Assembly: GCA_947561585.1 (NCBI GenBank)
Contig: CANNZV010001118.1
Span: 51,245 to 115,244 of the forward strand
DNA length: 64,000 bases
Direction: 5' to 3'
Source: Caprella mutica
Lineage: Eukaryota; Arthropoda; Malacostraca; Amphipoda; Caprellidae
Part shown: positions 45,809 through 57,397 of the stretch, one piece after another
Layout: the number at the start of each line of letters is the position of its first letter
Position numbering within the stretch: the first letter of the stretch is position 1
The notes under the pieces: generated by a model
Databases searched by the model: none
Seen by the model: the letters and a program-made list of their open reading frames with translations, nothing else
Told to the model about the DNA's origin: nothing
Translations under genes and position numbers: made by a program

Positions 45809-46922
45809 GTTATATATTCAGCCATAGCGTTAAATATTCAGCCATAGCGTTATATATTCAGCCATAGCGTTATATATTCAGCCATAGCGTTATATATTCA
45901 GCCATAGCGTTATATATTCAGCCATAGCGTTATATATTCAGCCATAGCGTTATATATTCAGCCATAGCGTTATATATTCATCCATAGCGTTATATATTCA
46001 GCCATAGCGTTATATATTCAGCCATAGCGTTATATATTCAGCCATAGCGTTATATATTCAGCCATAGCGTTTTATATTCAGCCAAAGCGTTTTATATTCA
46101 GCCATAGCGTTATAAATTCAGCCATAGCGTTATATATTCAGCCATAGCGTTATAAATTCAGCCATAGCGTTATATATTCAGCCATAGCGTTATATATTCA
46201 GCCATAGCGTTATATATTCAGCCATAGCGTTATATATTCAGCCATAGCGTTATAAATTCAGCCATAGCGTTATATATTCAGCCATAGCGTTATAAATTCA
46301 GCCATAGCGTTATATATTCAGCCATAGCGTTATATATTCAGCCATAGCGTTATATATTCAGCCATAGCGTTATATATTCAGCCATAGCGTTATAAATTCA
46401 GCCATAGCGTTATAAATTCAGCCATAGCGTTATATATTCAGCCATAGCGTTATATATTCAGCCATAGCGTTATATATTCAGCCATAGCGTTATATATTCA
46501 GCCATAGCGTTATAAATTCAGCCATAGCGTTATAAATTCAGTCATAGCGTTATATATTCAGCCATAGCGTTATAAATTCAGCCATAGCGTTATATATTCA
46601 GCCATAGCGTTATATATTCAGCCATAGCGTTATATATTCAGCCATAGCGTTATATATTCAGCCATAGCGTTATATATTCAGCCATAGCGTTATAAATTCA
46701 GCCATAGCGTTATATATTCAGCCATAGCGTTATAAATTCAGCCATAGCGTTATATATTCAGCCATAGCGTTATATATTCAGCCATAGCGTTATATATTCA
46801 GCCATAGCGTTATAAATTCAGCCATAGCGTTATAAATTCAGCCATAGCGTTATATATTCAGCCATAGCGTTATAAATTCAGCCATAGCGTTATAAATTCA
46901 GCCATAGCGTTATAAATTCAGC
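45809..46922. repeat. 20-bp satellite (gccatagcgttatatattca)
   Basis: About 55 units of gccatagcgttatatattca, with tataaattca as the main variant. It directly abuts the 18-bp array and shares the ttcag..atagcgttata core with it. Confidence 0.97.
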
Positions 46923-47195
46923 ATATCGTATCCCTTTGCATCTCTCACTCCATTTTCTGTTTCTGATCGCATGATTCCAATCCGCAGAGCTGACACCAGA
47001 CCCATAATTAGGGACTGGAGGTAATCTATGTAATTTGTCTGCTGTGGCCTGGACGTGTCCGGGATATGCCTACCTTCAACCGCTGGTAAAGGAGCATGGA
47101 GTACGCTATAATGTAGAAGTAGAATGCTTCCACCTTGCTGAATTGTTGAACTGTATAGCTGCAACGAAAAAATTATAGTTCGTATTTATAATTTC
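46923..47195. other. Unassigned less AT-rich segment
   Basis: An 84-codon - strand frame (46910-47164) covers it but begins inside a satellite unit and has no recognised domain. It may be part of a decayed mobile element preceding the family D fragment. Confidence 0.35.
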
Positions 47196-47325
47196 CCATC
47201 CATCTCACTTTCTTCTTCTGCCACTTTTCCTTCTGACTGCTTCTTTGAATTCCTTGTATTTGATTTTGAAGTTAATATAGCTCCTGGTTCCAAAGATGAC
47301 ATTAAAACCCCTTACTAAATTATTA
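47196..47325 (+). repeat. Family D fragment (3' part)
   Basis: ttctgactgcttctttgaat, then tccttgtatttgattttga and tggttccaaagatgacat align with the end of the 39243-39715 copy. Confidence 0.7.
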
Positions 47326-47888
47326 AAGAATATTATTTTTTCTACCGTTTCAATATTAATTCAAGGTACTTATTTTGACATTGTTTAAATTGAGGATAGT
47401 ACAAAATATACTAAGTTTCCATTGTACTGCCTGAATATACTAAATCATGTCCATAGTGTATATTTAATCATGTTGATAAGTTTCAAAGTTCACTATCCAT
47501 AACTTACGTCTGGAGAAAATTGAAGCAAGTGAAATATCCTTAGCCGATTGTTTTACATTTTCTCTATAATTATGTTTTTTCTTTTTACCACCATTTGTAA
47601 TCTTCAAGGATACCGCAGCTAGAAAATATTCACATCCGTCTTTATTGGAACACTCAGATCAAGATTGATCTTTTCCAAAAGATGAATTAATGCATCTTTC
47701 ATTACCAGTGATGATTGAATTACTGGTTATGAACTCATCAATTTGTATCGTTAAAACTAAAATGGAGAGTTTTAGAGACCTAGAGATTTATACAATCTTA
47801 TATATTTGCATTTGTTCTTTAATTCTCAAAACGATAGATAATAACACTGACAATTATTCCGAGTGAAGTGCCCACAGATTTAGAGTAA
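47326..47888. other. AT-rich intron sequence
   Basis: No supported feature. Confidence 0.5.
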
Positions 47889-48010
47889 AGTAGAACTCCT
47901 CTATAGTGAAATGCTGTATAGTGAATGCAGTGTCGCGGCGTTTTACCGCGGCGTTCTATCTGCCAGTATAGAGTGGGCCTACAGCTCAGTGACCGGAATA
48001 TGCCCGCGCA
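47889..48010. mobile_element. Family C-like fragment
   Basis: agtagaactcctctatagtg and tgtatagtgaatgcagtg resemble the ends at 23907-24115. An internal cgcggcgttttaccgcggcg is a small GC-rich inverted repeat. Confidence 0.5.
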
Positions 48011-49074
48011 TTCCCTCACTCCCTCGTACACTGCAAGTGATTGACACTGAGGGAATCACTGAGAGACAGATTGAGGCAGCTACTGATTGATGGAGTGGTG
48101 CTATGATTGATCCCTAATTGTCTCGATTGACTGCATGACTCGGCACTTTTCTATCCCCTCTTATCCTTTTGCATCATTCAATTGATAGCCGATACGAAAA
48201 ATGCAGCATATCTTATTGAAAGTCACTTGCATCTTTCCATCTACATAAGATGAAATCAACTTGCGATGAAACTAAAATATTACGTAACTTGAAATTCAGA
48301 TTAACTCGAAAACATAAAATTAAGTCATTCAAAATCGCTTCGTCAGAATTAGCTTTTTTTCCTAATTACCTCAATTCATAAATTTGCAAGCTGTGTGCCA
48401 CAGGGTAGTGTTTTAGTCCGCTTCTGTTTCTCCTATATTTTATAACTTAAATCTGTAGAAGATTCAGTTAGTTAGTTATAAAGTACTGTCAGCCATTTTT
48501 TTTTTAACTTTTTAATAAAACTCCTAACGACAATGATTAAATTTGTTTCATATTTTCATTCAGGAGAGTAATAATTCGTATTATTACTGTATTTTATACC
48601 ATGCTTACATTGGCTGTATAATATATAAAATGTGGTCTCCTCAAAAAACAAAATGAAATTTTAGGCAATATATAGAACATGTCTATTCATCACAGTGATA
48701 AATTACTTGAGCACTAAAATACTGGTATTATATTTAGCTCTGTTTATTGTAAGCCTTTTCAAAAAATATTTCACTATAGCTTCCTCATATACTCCATTGT
48801 TTTGTATGTGTATCTTATAAAAGATTAAAATTTATATAATATTCAGCCCATTTAAAAAAAATATTCAGAAAACCATTACGATACCTATATATATTTATAT
48901 AGATTGCCTTATATGATTTCATTTTAGGAATAAAGTATTGTTTTGCATCTTAAATTACTTAGTTACTTATATGTGTATAAATATAAAGGTTCTCACAATC
49001 ATATTCATACCAATGTGTATTATTGTAAAGAATTTCTTTGTATTTTAAATAAGCAAATAAAATGTTATAATACA
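48011..49074. other. AT-rich intron sequence
   Basis: A TGATTGAT (PBX/HOX-type) occurs at about 48084. No gene or repeat was recognised. Confidence 0.5.
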
Positions 49075-49226
49075 TGAGCATTGTCACCAACTAGTAGTAA
49101 GTGACTTTGTTTTTGGAGCCACTTTCTTTTCTGACTGCTTCTTCCAGTCCCTTGTATTTCATTTCGTTTTGACGTCAACGATATGGCCTTTGATTCTAAA
49201 ACAGACATCAAACTCCCTAAAAAATA
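49075..49226 (+). repeat. Family D fragment (3' half)
   Basis: catgagcattgtcaccaact, then ttcttccagtcccttgtatt and acgatatggcctttgattct match 39570-39715. Confidence 0.8.
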
Positions 49227-50204
49227 ATATATATTATATTATTAAACAATATTATTAATTTACTATAAATAGATAAATTATTTGATACATTTTTAACAAT
49301 TAAAAAAAAACAATTTTGCCACTTTCAGTATCATTAATAAAGTAAATGCAATTAATTGATGATGACATTTCTTCATACATTAATTGAATATACTTCTATA
49401 TCATTTCAATAAAGGAAATGCATAAATTAAATCAATATTGACTACATGATATCATATTGTGCTTCTCTATATATAAATCAATCACTCTATTTTCATTCCG
49501 TGCATCTTATATGTACGTAAATTGGATGAAGGACACTTGGCCGCATGACACTTGGATGAAGGACATTTAGCCGAAATATCTTAATTTTGAAAAAATGGGA
49601 TAGTAATATTATTCAATATAATAAAACTAATAACTTTAAATAATGTAATAACCAATGATAACAAGTTGAAAGTATGAAGAGAAGCTTTTTTCCACTCCTT
49701 TATATTTGCGATGAAATTCATGATTAGGAAAGAATTAAATTTGTTGAGCAATATATGCTTGCATTTCGTAATGTGGATATGCATTATGTACACATTAAAA
49801 TTATTTTTCCTTTTATACATAAAATAACTTCAAATTCGATGGAAATAAAAATTATAATTAAATTAAACGTAGGCTGCAGTTCGTAATATGGATTTACATT
49901 GAATAAAATGTCCATTTACGGACCAAATGTCCGTTCAGCCAAGTGTGCGCGCACGACATAAATTTGTATGGTATTGTATACCATCATATTTTGATAGTTC
50001 GTGAATACTATCAGATATAATAACTGATATATGTTTAATAAATAACAGATATTTAAACTATTTCTCATTACTCATTTATTATTAAAGATATGTTTCATTG
50101 TGAAAAATATGAAGCAAATATAGAATTGTTTAAAGTCTTATTTAAATAATGAATTTTCAGAAACATATTAACTATTTAAACGTAAAACTGTGCACTGTGT
50201 GTAT
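49227..50204. other. AT-rich intron sequence
   Basis: Short repeated words ggatgaaggacacttgg and ggatgaaggacatttag at about 49524-49572 have weak inverted counterparts near 49905-49945 (aaatgtccgttcagccaagt), possibly a degenerate inverted-repeat element of about 420 bp. Confidence 0.4.
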
Positions 50205-50453
50205 AGGGTAAATTCCTATTTATCGGACAGGTCTAAATCCTCGATCATATGAGAAAAATATATAATAATAATTATCATTTTTAATTTATATTTGTATCTA
50301 TGATACCTGGAGTATGGTATCCATAATAGATATTCATGATACCTGGAGGTATCATAGATACCAAATAAAATAGACGTTAAATAATTTAATACATATTTAT
50401 TTTTTTTGTATGATCGAAGATTTGAAACTGTCCAATAATTGGGAACTCACCCT
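50205..50453. mobile_element. Family A MITE with GGTATC core
   Basis: agggtaaattcctatttatc and gatcatatgagaaaa on the left; gtatgatcgaagatttgaaa and ttgggaactcaccct on the right. Central tgatacctggaggtatcata. Confidence 0.85.
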
Positions 50454-51789
50454 ACAAGGCCTGCATGTTCGGTGGGGTGATAGCGTACGGTAATGTGGGT
50501 AGGTGAAGAGTCACGTCAATTTCCCATCACTCATTCCCGAAATGGCATGACGAAATGCGTGTCTGGAATCACACATTGTGTGGCATTCCAGTTGGAATAT
50601 TCCATATTGGTAAGATGAATCCATATAAAGAATTCAATATTTTGCTTGAGAAACTAATAATAATTTATAGGGAATTGTATACTCGCAGTTTTCGGAAAGT
50701 GGGTGGGAACATATGTCATGGAATAAGTTAACAACCATTTTTAAGATCTACGATGTTGACCTAACTGTAAATAAATTAACCAATTGTTTTTTTAAATAAT
50801 TTTAATAAACTATACAATAGTTAATTATTAAAATAACGGAACATTTTCAGTTATTTTCTATTTTAAAATCATCACGAATAATTCTTCTAAATTACAGTGT
50901 TTAAAGATTTACATTTTTGATAATTTTTCCATATGTTTCCACTTTAGCATAATAATGATATGAATTAAATATCCATATGGCAAATGAACTTTCTTCATTT
51001 CTTCAGTCTAATTACCTTTCTTTGCACTTTAGAATTGCAATTTAGAATAACAATTTAGAATAACAATTTAAAATAACATGCTAAACATTTTCTCCATGTG
51101 TAACATATGGAGTATAATGATGAACCGTATGGAATATCTCAGCTTTATTATTTATTTGCGAAATATATATATAGAACAGAATAACAGTAAAGTATTTTTT
51201 TGGAATTGTTACGTAAATAGATTAAATTCTACTTTTCTAAAACAAAGATTTTCTTAGATTATTTAATTTCTGAAAATCTAACTTAGTTTATTTTTTATCT
51301 AATTAACTTTTATCATTACATTTTTCACAGTATCTTATTTCTGGTTTCTAATGAAAAACATTGTTTTATAAAAATAAAATTTCGTTTTTAATGGAAAATT
51401 TTGTTTTGATGGAAAATTTTGTTTTTTAATGAAAAATCTCAAAAATCTTGTTTTTAATTATAGAAAATATATATTTTTTTAAATAAAAACCTTTATTTCC
51501 AATCCTTTTCCTCAGCTCCATAACAATTTACGAAGTTTCCATCTCCCACAACATTTCCCCTGACTTTTTTTCACGCCACCCAAAGCCAAATGTTTCCGAG
51601 CGAACTCTTTTTCTCTCCATGATTAATGCTCTATTTATATCTCGGATCATTGGCCAAACATGTTCAATTAACCTCTTCCTTCAGTGACGTCACACTGTCC
51701 CAAACACACTAGACCTGATCAGGGGAGAATTGGAAGAATTGGAACGGTTTGAAGTTTTTTTGGTAACTAGGTAATATAATTCTATAGGT
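50454..51789. other. Intron sequence
   Basis: A family E-like fragment (tactcgcagttttcggaaag) lies at about 50680. 51490-51760 is less AT-rich and contains the perfect CRE palindrome TGACGTCA (51684-51691). No exon seen. Confidence 0.45.
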
Positions 51790-52130
51790 ACATATAGGAG
51801 AGTATGGTGGGCCCATAAGAGAGTGTGGTGGGCCCATAGGAGAGTATGGTGGTCCCATAGGAGATTATGGTGGGCCCATAGTAGATTATTGTGGGAATAT
51901 AGGAGATTATGGTGGGCTCATTGGAGATTACAGTGGGCTCATAGGAGATAACAGTGGGCTCATAGGAGATTATGGTGGGCCCATATGAGATTATATTGGG
52001 CCTATAAGAGATTATGGTGGGCCCATATGAAATTATGGTGGGCTCAAAAGAAAGTAAGATGGTCCCATAGGAGAATAAAATGGGTTCCTCATTCAATCTT
52101 CTACGGCCCCACCATAATTTTCAATCTGGG
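51790..52130. repeat. 21-bp array derived from a family B arm
   Basis: About 13 tandem copies of ggtgggcccataggagatta, one base short of the 21-bp unit, continue the family B left arm (ttatggtggggccatagaag). The array ends at a single family B right arm, aatcttctacggccccacca. The ORF on its - strand is a repeat artefact. Confidence 0.88.
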
Positions 52131-52160
52131 TAGCTGTGAGAGTTAGATCAACACAAAGGG

Positions 52161-52682
52161 TCTTCAGGCCTCACCATCTACAGTGTCTACAGGCCTCACT
52201 ATCTACAGTGTCTACAGGCCTCACCATCTACAGTGTCTACAGGCCTCACTATCTACAGTGTCTACAGGCCTCACCATCTACAGTGTCTACAGGCCTCACT
52301 ATCTACAGTGTCTTCAGGCCTCACCATCTACAGTGTCTTCAGGCCTCACCATCTACAGTGTCTACAGGCCTCACCATCTACAGTGTCTACAGGCCTCACC
52401 ATCTACAGTGTCTATAGGCCTCATCATCTACAGTGTCTACAGGCCTCATCATCTACAGTGTCTTCAGGCCTCATCATCTACAGTGTCTACAGGCCTCACC
52501 ATCTACAGTGTCTACAGGCCTCGCCATCTACAGTGTCTACAAGCCTCACCATCTACAGTGTCTACAAGCCTCACCATCTACAGTGTCTACAGGCCTCACC
52601 ATCTACAGTGTCTACAGGCCTCATCATCTACAGTGTCTACAGGTCTCTCTATCTACAATGTCAACAGGCCTCATCAGGCCTG
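52161..52682. repeat. 25-bp minisatellite, about 20 copies
   Basis: The unit is caggcctcaccatctacagt followed by gtcta. Because 25 is not a multiple of 3, all three + frames stay open across it; these are artefacts. The array ends in the palindromic caggcctcatcaggcctg. Confidence 0.95.
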
Positions 52683-52832
52683 TTGACACTGTAGATGATC
52701 AGTTAGACACTGTAGATGATCAGTTAGACACTGTAGATGATCAGTTAGACACTGTAGATGATCAGTTAGACACTGTAGATGATCAGTTAGACACTGTAGA
52801 TGATCAGTTAGGCACTGTAGATGATCAGGTCC
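52683..52832. repeat. 21-bp minisatellite, 7 copies, inverted relative to neighbour
   Basis: The unit gacactgtagatgatcagtt plus a. Its gacactgtagatgat is the reverse complement of atcatctacagtgtc in the preceding array. Confidence 0.95.
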
Positions 52833-53189
52833 CTGAATAGTCTATGTGGCTCTGATGTGTCTACTAAGTGTCACCAACAGACTGAGTTCCTCTCCAGTGC
52901 TTCTCTCAGACACATACGATCATCACTCCTTAATTTGATTACCTAGTAGAGGACCCAGTGCTAAAATAGCATTTACACGGAATGAGATAGCTCTTGCCGT
53001 TAGTATTAGAGAGAAAATGATGAAACATTTATCATGTGGTAATATTATAAATTTAGTGATCGAATGACACTATAATATGTTTTTTAAGACAATATTTTTC
53101 CATTAAAAAGAAGGATTGTTTTCCATTCCCTTAATTTCATTAATATTATTAGAAATCTTACTTCAAAACACAAATTCATAATAATTAGA
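52833..53189. other. Intron sequence
   Basis: No supported feature. Confidence 0.5.
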
Positions 53190-53355
53190 GTTGTGACAAT
53201 ATGCTTTTAAAATCACAGATCCTGAAAATATTATAGACGGGGAGAATTAAAGAGTATTGAATCGTTCTTCACCAGCGGTATATAGTATTCAATACCATTT
53301 CATTTCGTCTATGATATTCTTAAGATCTATGATTTAAAAAGCATATTGTCACAGC
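53190..53355. mobile_element. Family F MITE copy
   Basis: The left gttgtgacaatatgctttta and right aaaaagcatattgtcacagc are inverted. Inside, gaatcgttcttcaccagcgg and gtattcaataccatttcatt are conserved in other copies. Confidence 0.85.
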
Positions 53356-53744
53356 CCTAATAATCACCTATAATTCTGTATGTTAAATCTACAACCATTT
53401 AATGTATCACACTCTGTTGTTATTTTTTCTAGCCTAGCGTGTTACTAGCACTTAATCATATTATAGCGCCTGGTGTTATCTAATTATATTAATTAATTAG
53501 CTAACTAACGTCAGTTTATGTAGCATGATATTGAATAGTAGTATTATTATTTATAGAATAATATGATTTTATAGAATAATATTTTTGTATAAAATAATAT
53601 TTATAAAACAGATTAGAAAAGAATATATGGTAATTATGTATATTAGTGATTCAGTTTAATGTTTACTTATTCATTACTGGTGATTTAATTCATTATTCAA
53701 TTATTACCTTCGCAAATTGTGGAATTTTATGGTCGGCATTAATT
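53356..53744. other. AT-rich intron sequence
   Basis: No feature. Confidence 0.5.
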
Positions 53745-54635
53745 TATCTACCATCTTGTTATTTATCATCTTGTTATTTATCATCTTGTTATTTATCATC
53801 TTGTTATTTATCATCTTGTTATTTATCATCTTGTTATTTATCATCTTGTTATTTATCATCTTGTTATTTATCATCTTGTTATTTATCATCTTGTTATTTA
53901 TCATCTTGTTATTTATCATCTTGTTATTTATCATCTTGTTATTTATCATCTTGTTATTTATCATCTTGTTATTTATCATCTTGTTATTTATCATCTTGTT
54001 ATTTATCATCTTGTTATTTATCATCTTGTTATTTATCATCTTGTTATCTATCATCTTGTTATTTATCATCTTGTTATTTATCATCTTGTTATTTATCATC
54101 TTGTTATTTATCATCTTGTTATTTATCATCTTGTTATTTATCATCTTGTTATTTATCATCTTGTTATTTATCATCTTGTTATTTATCATCTTGTTATTTA
54201 TCATCTTGTTATTTATCATCTTGTTATTTATCATCTTGTTATTTATCATCTTGTTATTTATCATCTTGTTATTTATCATCTTGTTATTTATCATCTTGTT
54301 ATTTATCATCTTGTTATTTATCATCTTGTTATTTATCATCTTGTTATTTATCATCTTGTTATTTATCATCTTGTTATTTATCATCTTGTTATTTATCATC
54401 TTGTTATTTATCATCTTGTTATTTATCATCTTGTTATTTATCATCTTGTTATTTATCATCTTGTTATCTATCATCTTGTTATTTATCATCTTGTTATTTA
54501 TCATCTTGTTATTTATCATCTTGTTATTTATCATCTTGTTATTTATCATCTTGTTATTTATCATCTTGTTATTTATCATCTTGTTATTTATCATCTTGTT
54601 ATTTATCATCTTGTTATTTATCATCTTGTTATTCA
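53745..54635. repeat. 15-bp satellite (atttatcatcttgtt), about 59 copies
   Basis: Almost invariant head-to-tail copies. The only substitutions seen inside are t-to-c at 54048 and 54468. With a period of 15, three long frames stay open (CYLSS, ILLFI and NKMIN repeats); none is a credible gene. Confidence 0.98.
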
Positions 54636-54810
54636 CGTAACTCAAAAAGTATTCTAACAAATTGCCTAGAATTTGGTGGACGATTGGTCATTATCCAGGA
54701 ACCATTTCATAATTTTTTTGGGATCGAACGGGTAAAAGGTCAAGATCAAGGTCATTTATGAGCGGTGGTGAAGGAATGCGCTTTATGAGTGCACGTCATT
54801 TAATTTTTTT

Positions 54811-54873
54811 ACATTACTCTTGTCTACATTACTCCTGTCTACATTACGTCTGTCTACATTATTTCTGTCTACA
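54811..54873. repeat. 16-17 bp repeat, four copies
   Basis: Units of the type tctacattactcctg. Confidence 0.9.
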
Positions 54874-55026
54874 CCTCCCTCACCCCCCTCTCCCCCCAGG
54901 GCCGCAGTAGGTTGACAGGCCGCAAGACAGATCATCTCCCCATCGACTCTCCGTCCGATATTCGAGTAACATTCGCTACACTTTTTCACCAAACACAGAT
55001 AATTACTGCTCTCTGTGTCTGTCTGT

Positions 55027-55082
55027 GTGTAGTTCATACACATGTGTAGTTTATACACATGTGTAGTTTATACACATATGTG
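55027..55082. repeat. 19-bp repeat, three copies
   Basis: tgtagtttatacacatg repeats with inverted symmetry. Confidence 0.9.
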
Positions 55083-56134
55083 TTGATGGTGTATTTGTGG
55101 AAAGTTGTTCTTAATCAGCAAATAAATAAAATAAAACATAGCATTGTCGACTGAGTGATCAGTCTTATCTATTTCTATTTCTATTTATGTATGTTTTTTC
55201 TTATTTCTCCTAGTTTCTATTTGTATTTTTCCTTTGTATTAGTAATTCGAATCAAAATTCCCTCTCGGCACTCGATGACAATCACACAAACCTACAAAAG
55301 TTTAGCACTTTTTGCACTTTTTTCCAACCCACTTGATATAAAAAGAAAAGATTGCAGTTATAGATCTACTGGATTGTTGGTTATTTTGAGAGTCGAATTG
55401 TTGGTAGATTTTTTGGTATAGTTTATAAAATAAACATTTGAGTTTAATTTCACTTACATTCTGTTTGAATTGTTTCAAAATAATTCTTTATTTTTAGAAA
55501 CCGTTTCCAAATTCTAAACATTTTTTCTTTTCATGTTCGTTCGATTTTCTTGCACGAAATTTTGTTTTTGTTTAAAAAGACAATATTTTTCCATCAAAAA
55601 CAAGAAGGATAAAATCTTTACAGAAAAGTGATTTTCCATTACTTCAAAGCAGTTATACATTAACAATTTATGCAATCAATATATAAATTAATCAACCATA
55701 TATTGATAAATTAATAGGAAATAATTTTACTTAAAATTGAGTACCTAATTCCAGTATATAAAAATATATTTTATATTTAAAGTCTATCAGAGTGTAAAAA
55801 CACTAAATTTCTCTTAAAATAGTAATTTATTAGGAAATTATCTTGACGGTTTTAGAAATAGTTTATAAAAGGTAACGCTGCATAGAATTAAAATGTAGTT
55901 CCAAATACCATCACTAGTTGGCGCACCGAGCGCTCTGACCTTTGGTTCGAGTGCAAACAAATGAAGGCAACGAAGCGTACGACTCTTTTGTAACTCTTAA
56001 CAGCTCAAGATGAATTGCTCTTAGTCAAATTTAAGAGCCTATTGGCTCTAGTAAGAAGAGTCAAGAGCAAACAAGAGTATGGCACATTTCGCAACTTCAT
56101 GTTGACACTCTTTAAAAAATGTTATCACTGTAGA

Positions 56135-56406
56135 GTTGTGACAATATGCTTTTTAACTCATTCATACTGAAAATATTGTAGACGGAGATAATTAAAGAAG
56201 TGTATAGTATTCGATACCATTTCATTTCATATGTGATATTTTTGAAATTAATTTATGTAAATTTATAGATCTTGAGAATATCATAGACGAAATGAAATGG
56301 TATCGAATGCTATATACCGCTAGTGTAGAACGATTCAATACTCTTTAATTATCTCCGTCTATTATATTTTCGGGATCTATGATTTTAAAAGCATATTGTC
56401 ACAACC
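56135..56406. mobile_element. Family F MITE, long copy
   Basis: The left end gttgtgacaatatgcttttt and right end aaaagcatattgtcacaacc are inverted. The conserved gtattcgataccatttcatt and gaaatggtatcgaatgctat face each other, so the copy looks like two inner halves head to head. Confidence 0.85.
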
Positions 56407-56776
56407 CTCAATATCAGCTCTTTTATAAATTTCAATAAATTTTAAATAAAAATTTGGTTCAGTAAATACTTTTTGGTTTAAAGTGGTTTAATTACTTTGA
56501 AAGAAACAATCTTATGAGCTAAATTAATATACAGAATATAATTCTATACTAAAATATATTTCCTATCTAATCTAAAGACGAAATATAAATTCTGCTTACC
56601 AAGAATATTAATTGAAATAAATAAAATTCCATTTTTCAATAAATCTAATAATATTAATATACGACTGACTCTCTACCTCTTATTCCCAATCATTTACGTA
56701 CGTTTATAAAGGAAACAAACGTCCTTTAGTCAACGTTACACCTTTCCTATTTTTTAGGTAGTGTTTTTGAGCTCAT

Positions 56777-56799
56777 TGATTCATCATCTGCTTTGACAG
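56777..56799 (+). promoter_or_regulatory. Candidate HOX/PBX - MEIS composite site
   Basis: TGATTCAT (TGATNNAT, HOX/PBX type) at 56777-56784 is followed after 9 bp by TGACAG (Meis/Hth) at 56794-56799, about 600 bp upstream of the homeobox exon. The surrounding 56690-56890 is less AT-rich than the rest of the intron and free of recognised repeats. A regulatory role is inference. Confidence 0.35.
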
Positions 56800-56909
56800 G
56801 ACCCATGTTTGTCTCTTTTCACTAAGTGTAATGGGCTCTGGTGAAGCTATCGATAATTACCACATATTGGACCACTTGCCTCTCAAAACATACCGGTATT
56901 TAACCAATG

Positions 56910-56988
56910 GGTATTGAAGTGAAGGGGTATTTGGGGTATTGAAGTGAAGGGGTATTTGGGGTATTGAAGTGAAGGGGTATTTGGTGTA
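56910..56988. repeat. 25-bp triplicate
   Basis: Three tandem copies of gggtattgaagtgaagggg followed by tatttg. Confidence 0.93.
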
Positions 56989-57397
56989 TCTATAAGTATT
57001 ATTGGGTATTATGTATTTAAAACTTTAATCGGAGTGTGGAAATTTGATAAATATTCATGAGAAAATTTGTAAATGTACCTTGCATAATGAAAGATGTTTG
57101 TATCATACATATTCTTACTATTTTTTCTAAATTATGTTTTAATGAACCACATCTGGGAGTATTTTGAAAGATACTGTACAAATTTTATTTTACTAAATAT
57201 TCCTTGTTGATTTCACATATACTTAACATACAGTATGCTAAAAATAATCCACTATAAACATTACACCATAATATACAATACTTATTTACAAATATAGCTT
57301 ATCATTCAATTTCACCTTTAAATTATCATTTTATATTACTGTACTCTATTGATTATATTATACCACAATATACCTAACTCTTCTTTTTCCGTTTCAG

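Larger units (their letters stand above)
54636..56134. other. Intron sequence with two short arrays
   Basis: 54811-54873 has four copies of a 16-17 bp ctgtctacattactc-type unit. 55027-55082 has three copies of the 19-bp unit acatgtgtagtttatacac, which is palindromic around acatgtgt. An 88-codon frame at 55155-55421 shows no recognisable domain. 55900-56090 is less AT-rich but unassigned. Confidence 0.5.
30566..57397 (+). other. lab: lab intron, 26,832 bp, phase 1
   Basis: Donor gtaagatt at 30566; acceptor ttctttttccgtttcag ending at 57397. The phase matches on both sides: g from exon 1 plus cg from exon 2 gives an Ala codon. The intron separates the hexapeptide from the homeodomain. It carries a 5.1 kb antisense DIRS element, numerous MITEs and over ten tandem arrays, each annotated separately. 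Confidence 0.9.

Noticed and set aside
46910..47164. 84-codon - frame
   Set aside because: Ends within a satellite unit and next to a family D fragment; no motif.
52136..52840. Four overlapping + frames of 93-167 codons
   Set aside because: The 25-bp unit lacks stops in any frame, so all frames stay open; repeat artefact.
53646..54761. 371-codon + frame of CYLSS repeats, and ILLFI / NKMIN frames
   Set aside because: All follow from a stop-free 15-bp satellite whose period is a multiple of three; no gene-like flanking sequence.
57349..57397. Separate homeobox gene starting at an ATG at 57349
   Set aside because: The first 16 codons are AT-rich intron sequence ending in a consensus acceptor. 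Splicing to 30565 restores frame and the Hox1 hexapeptide context.
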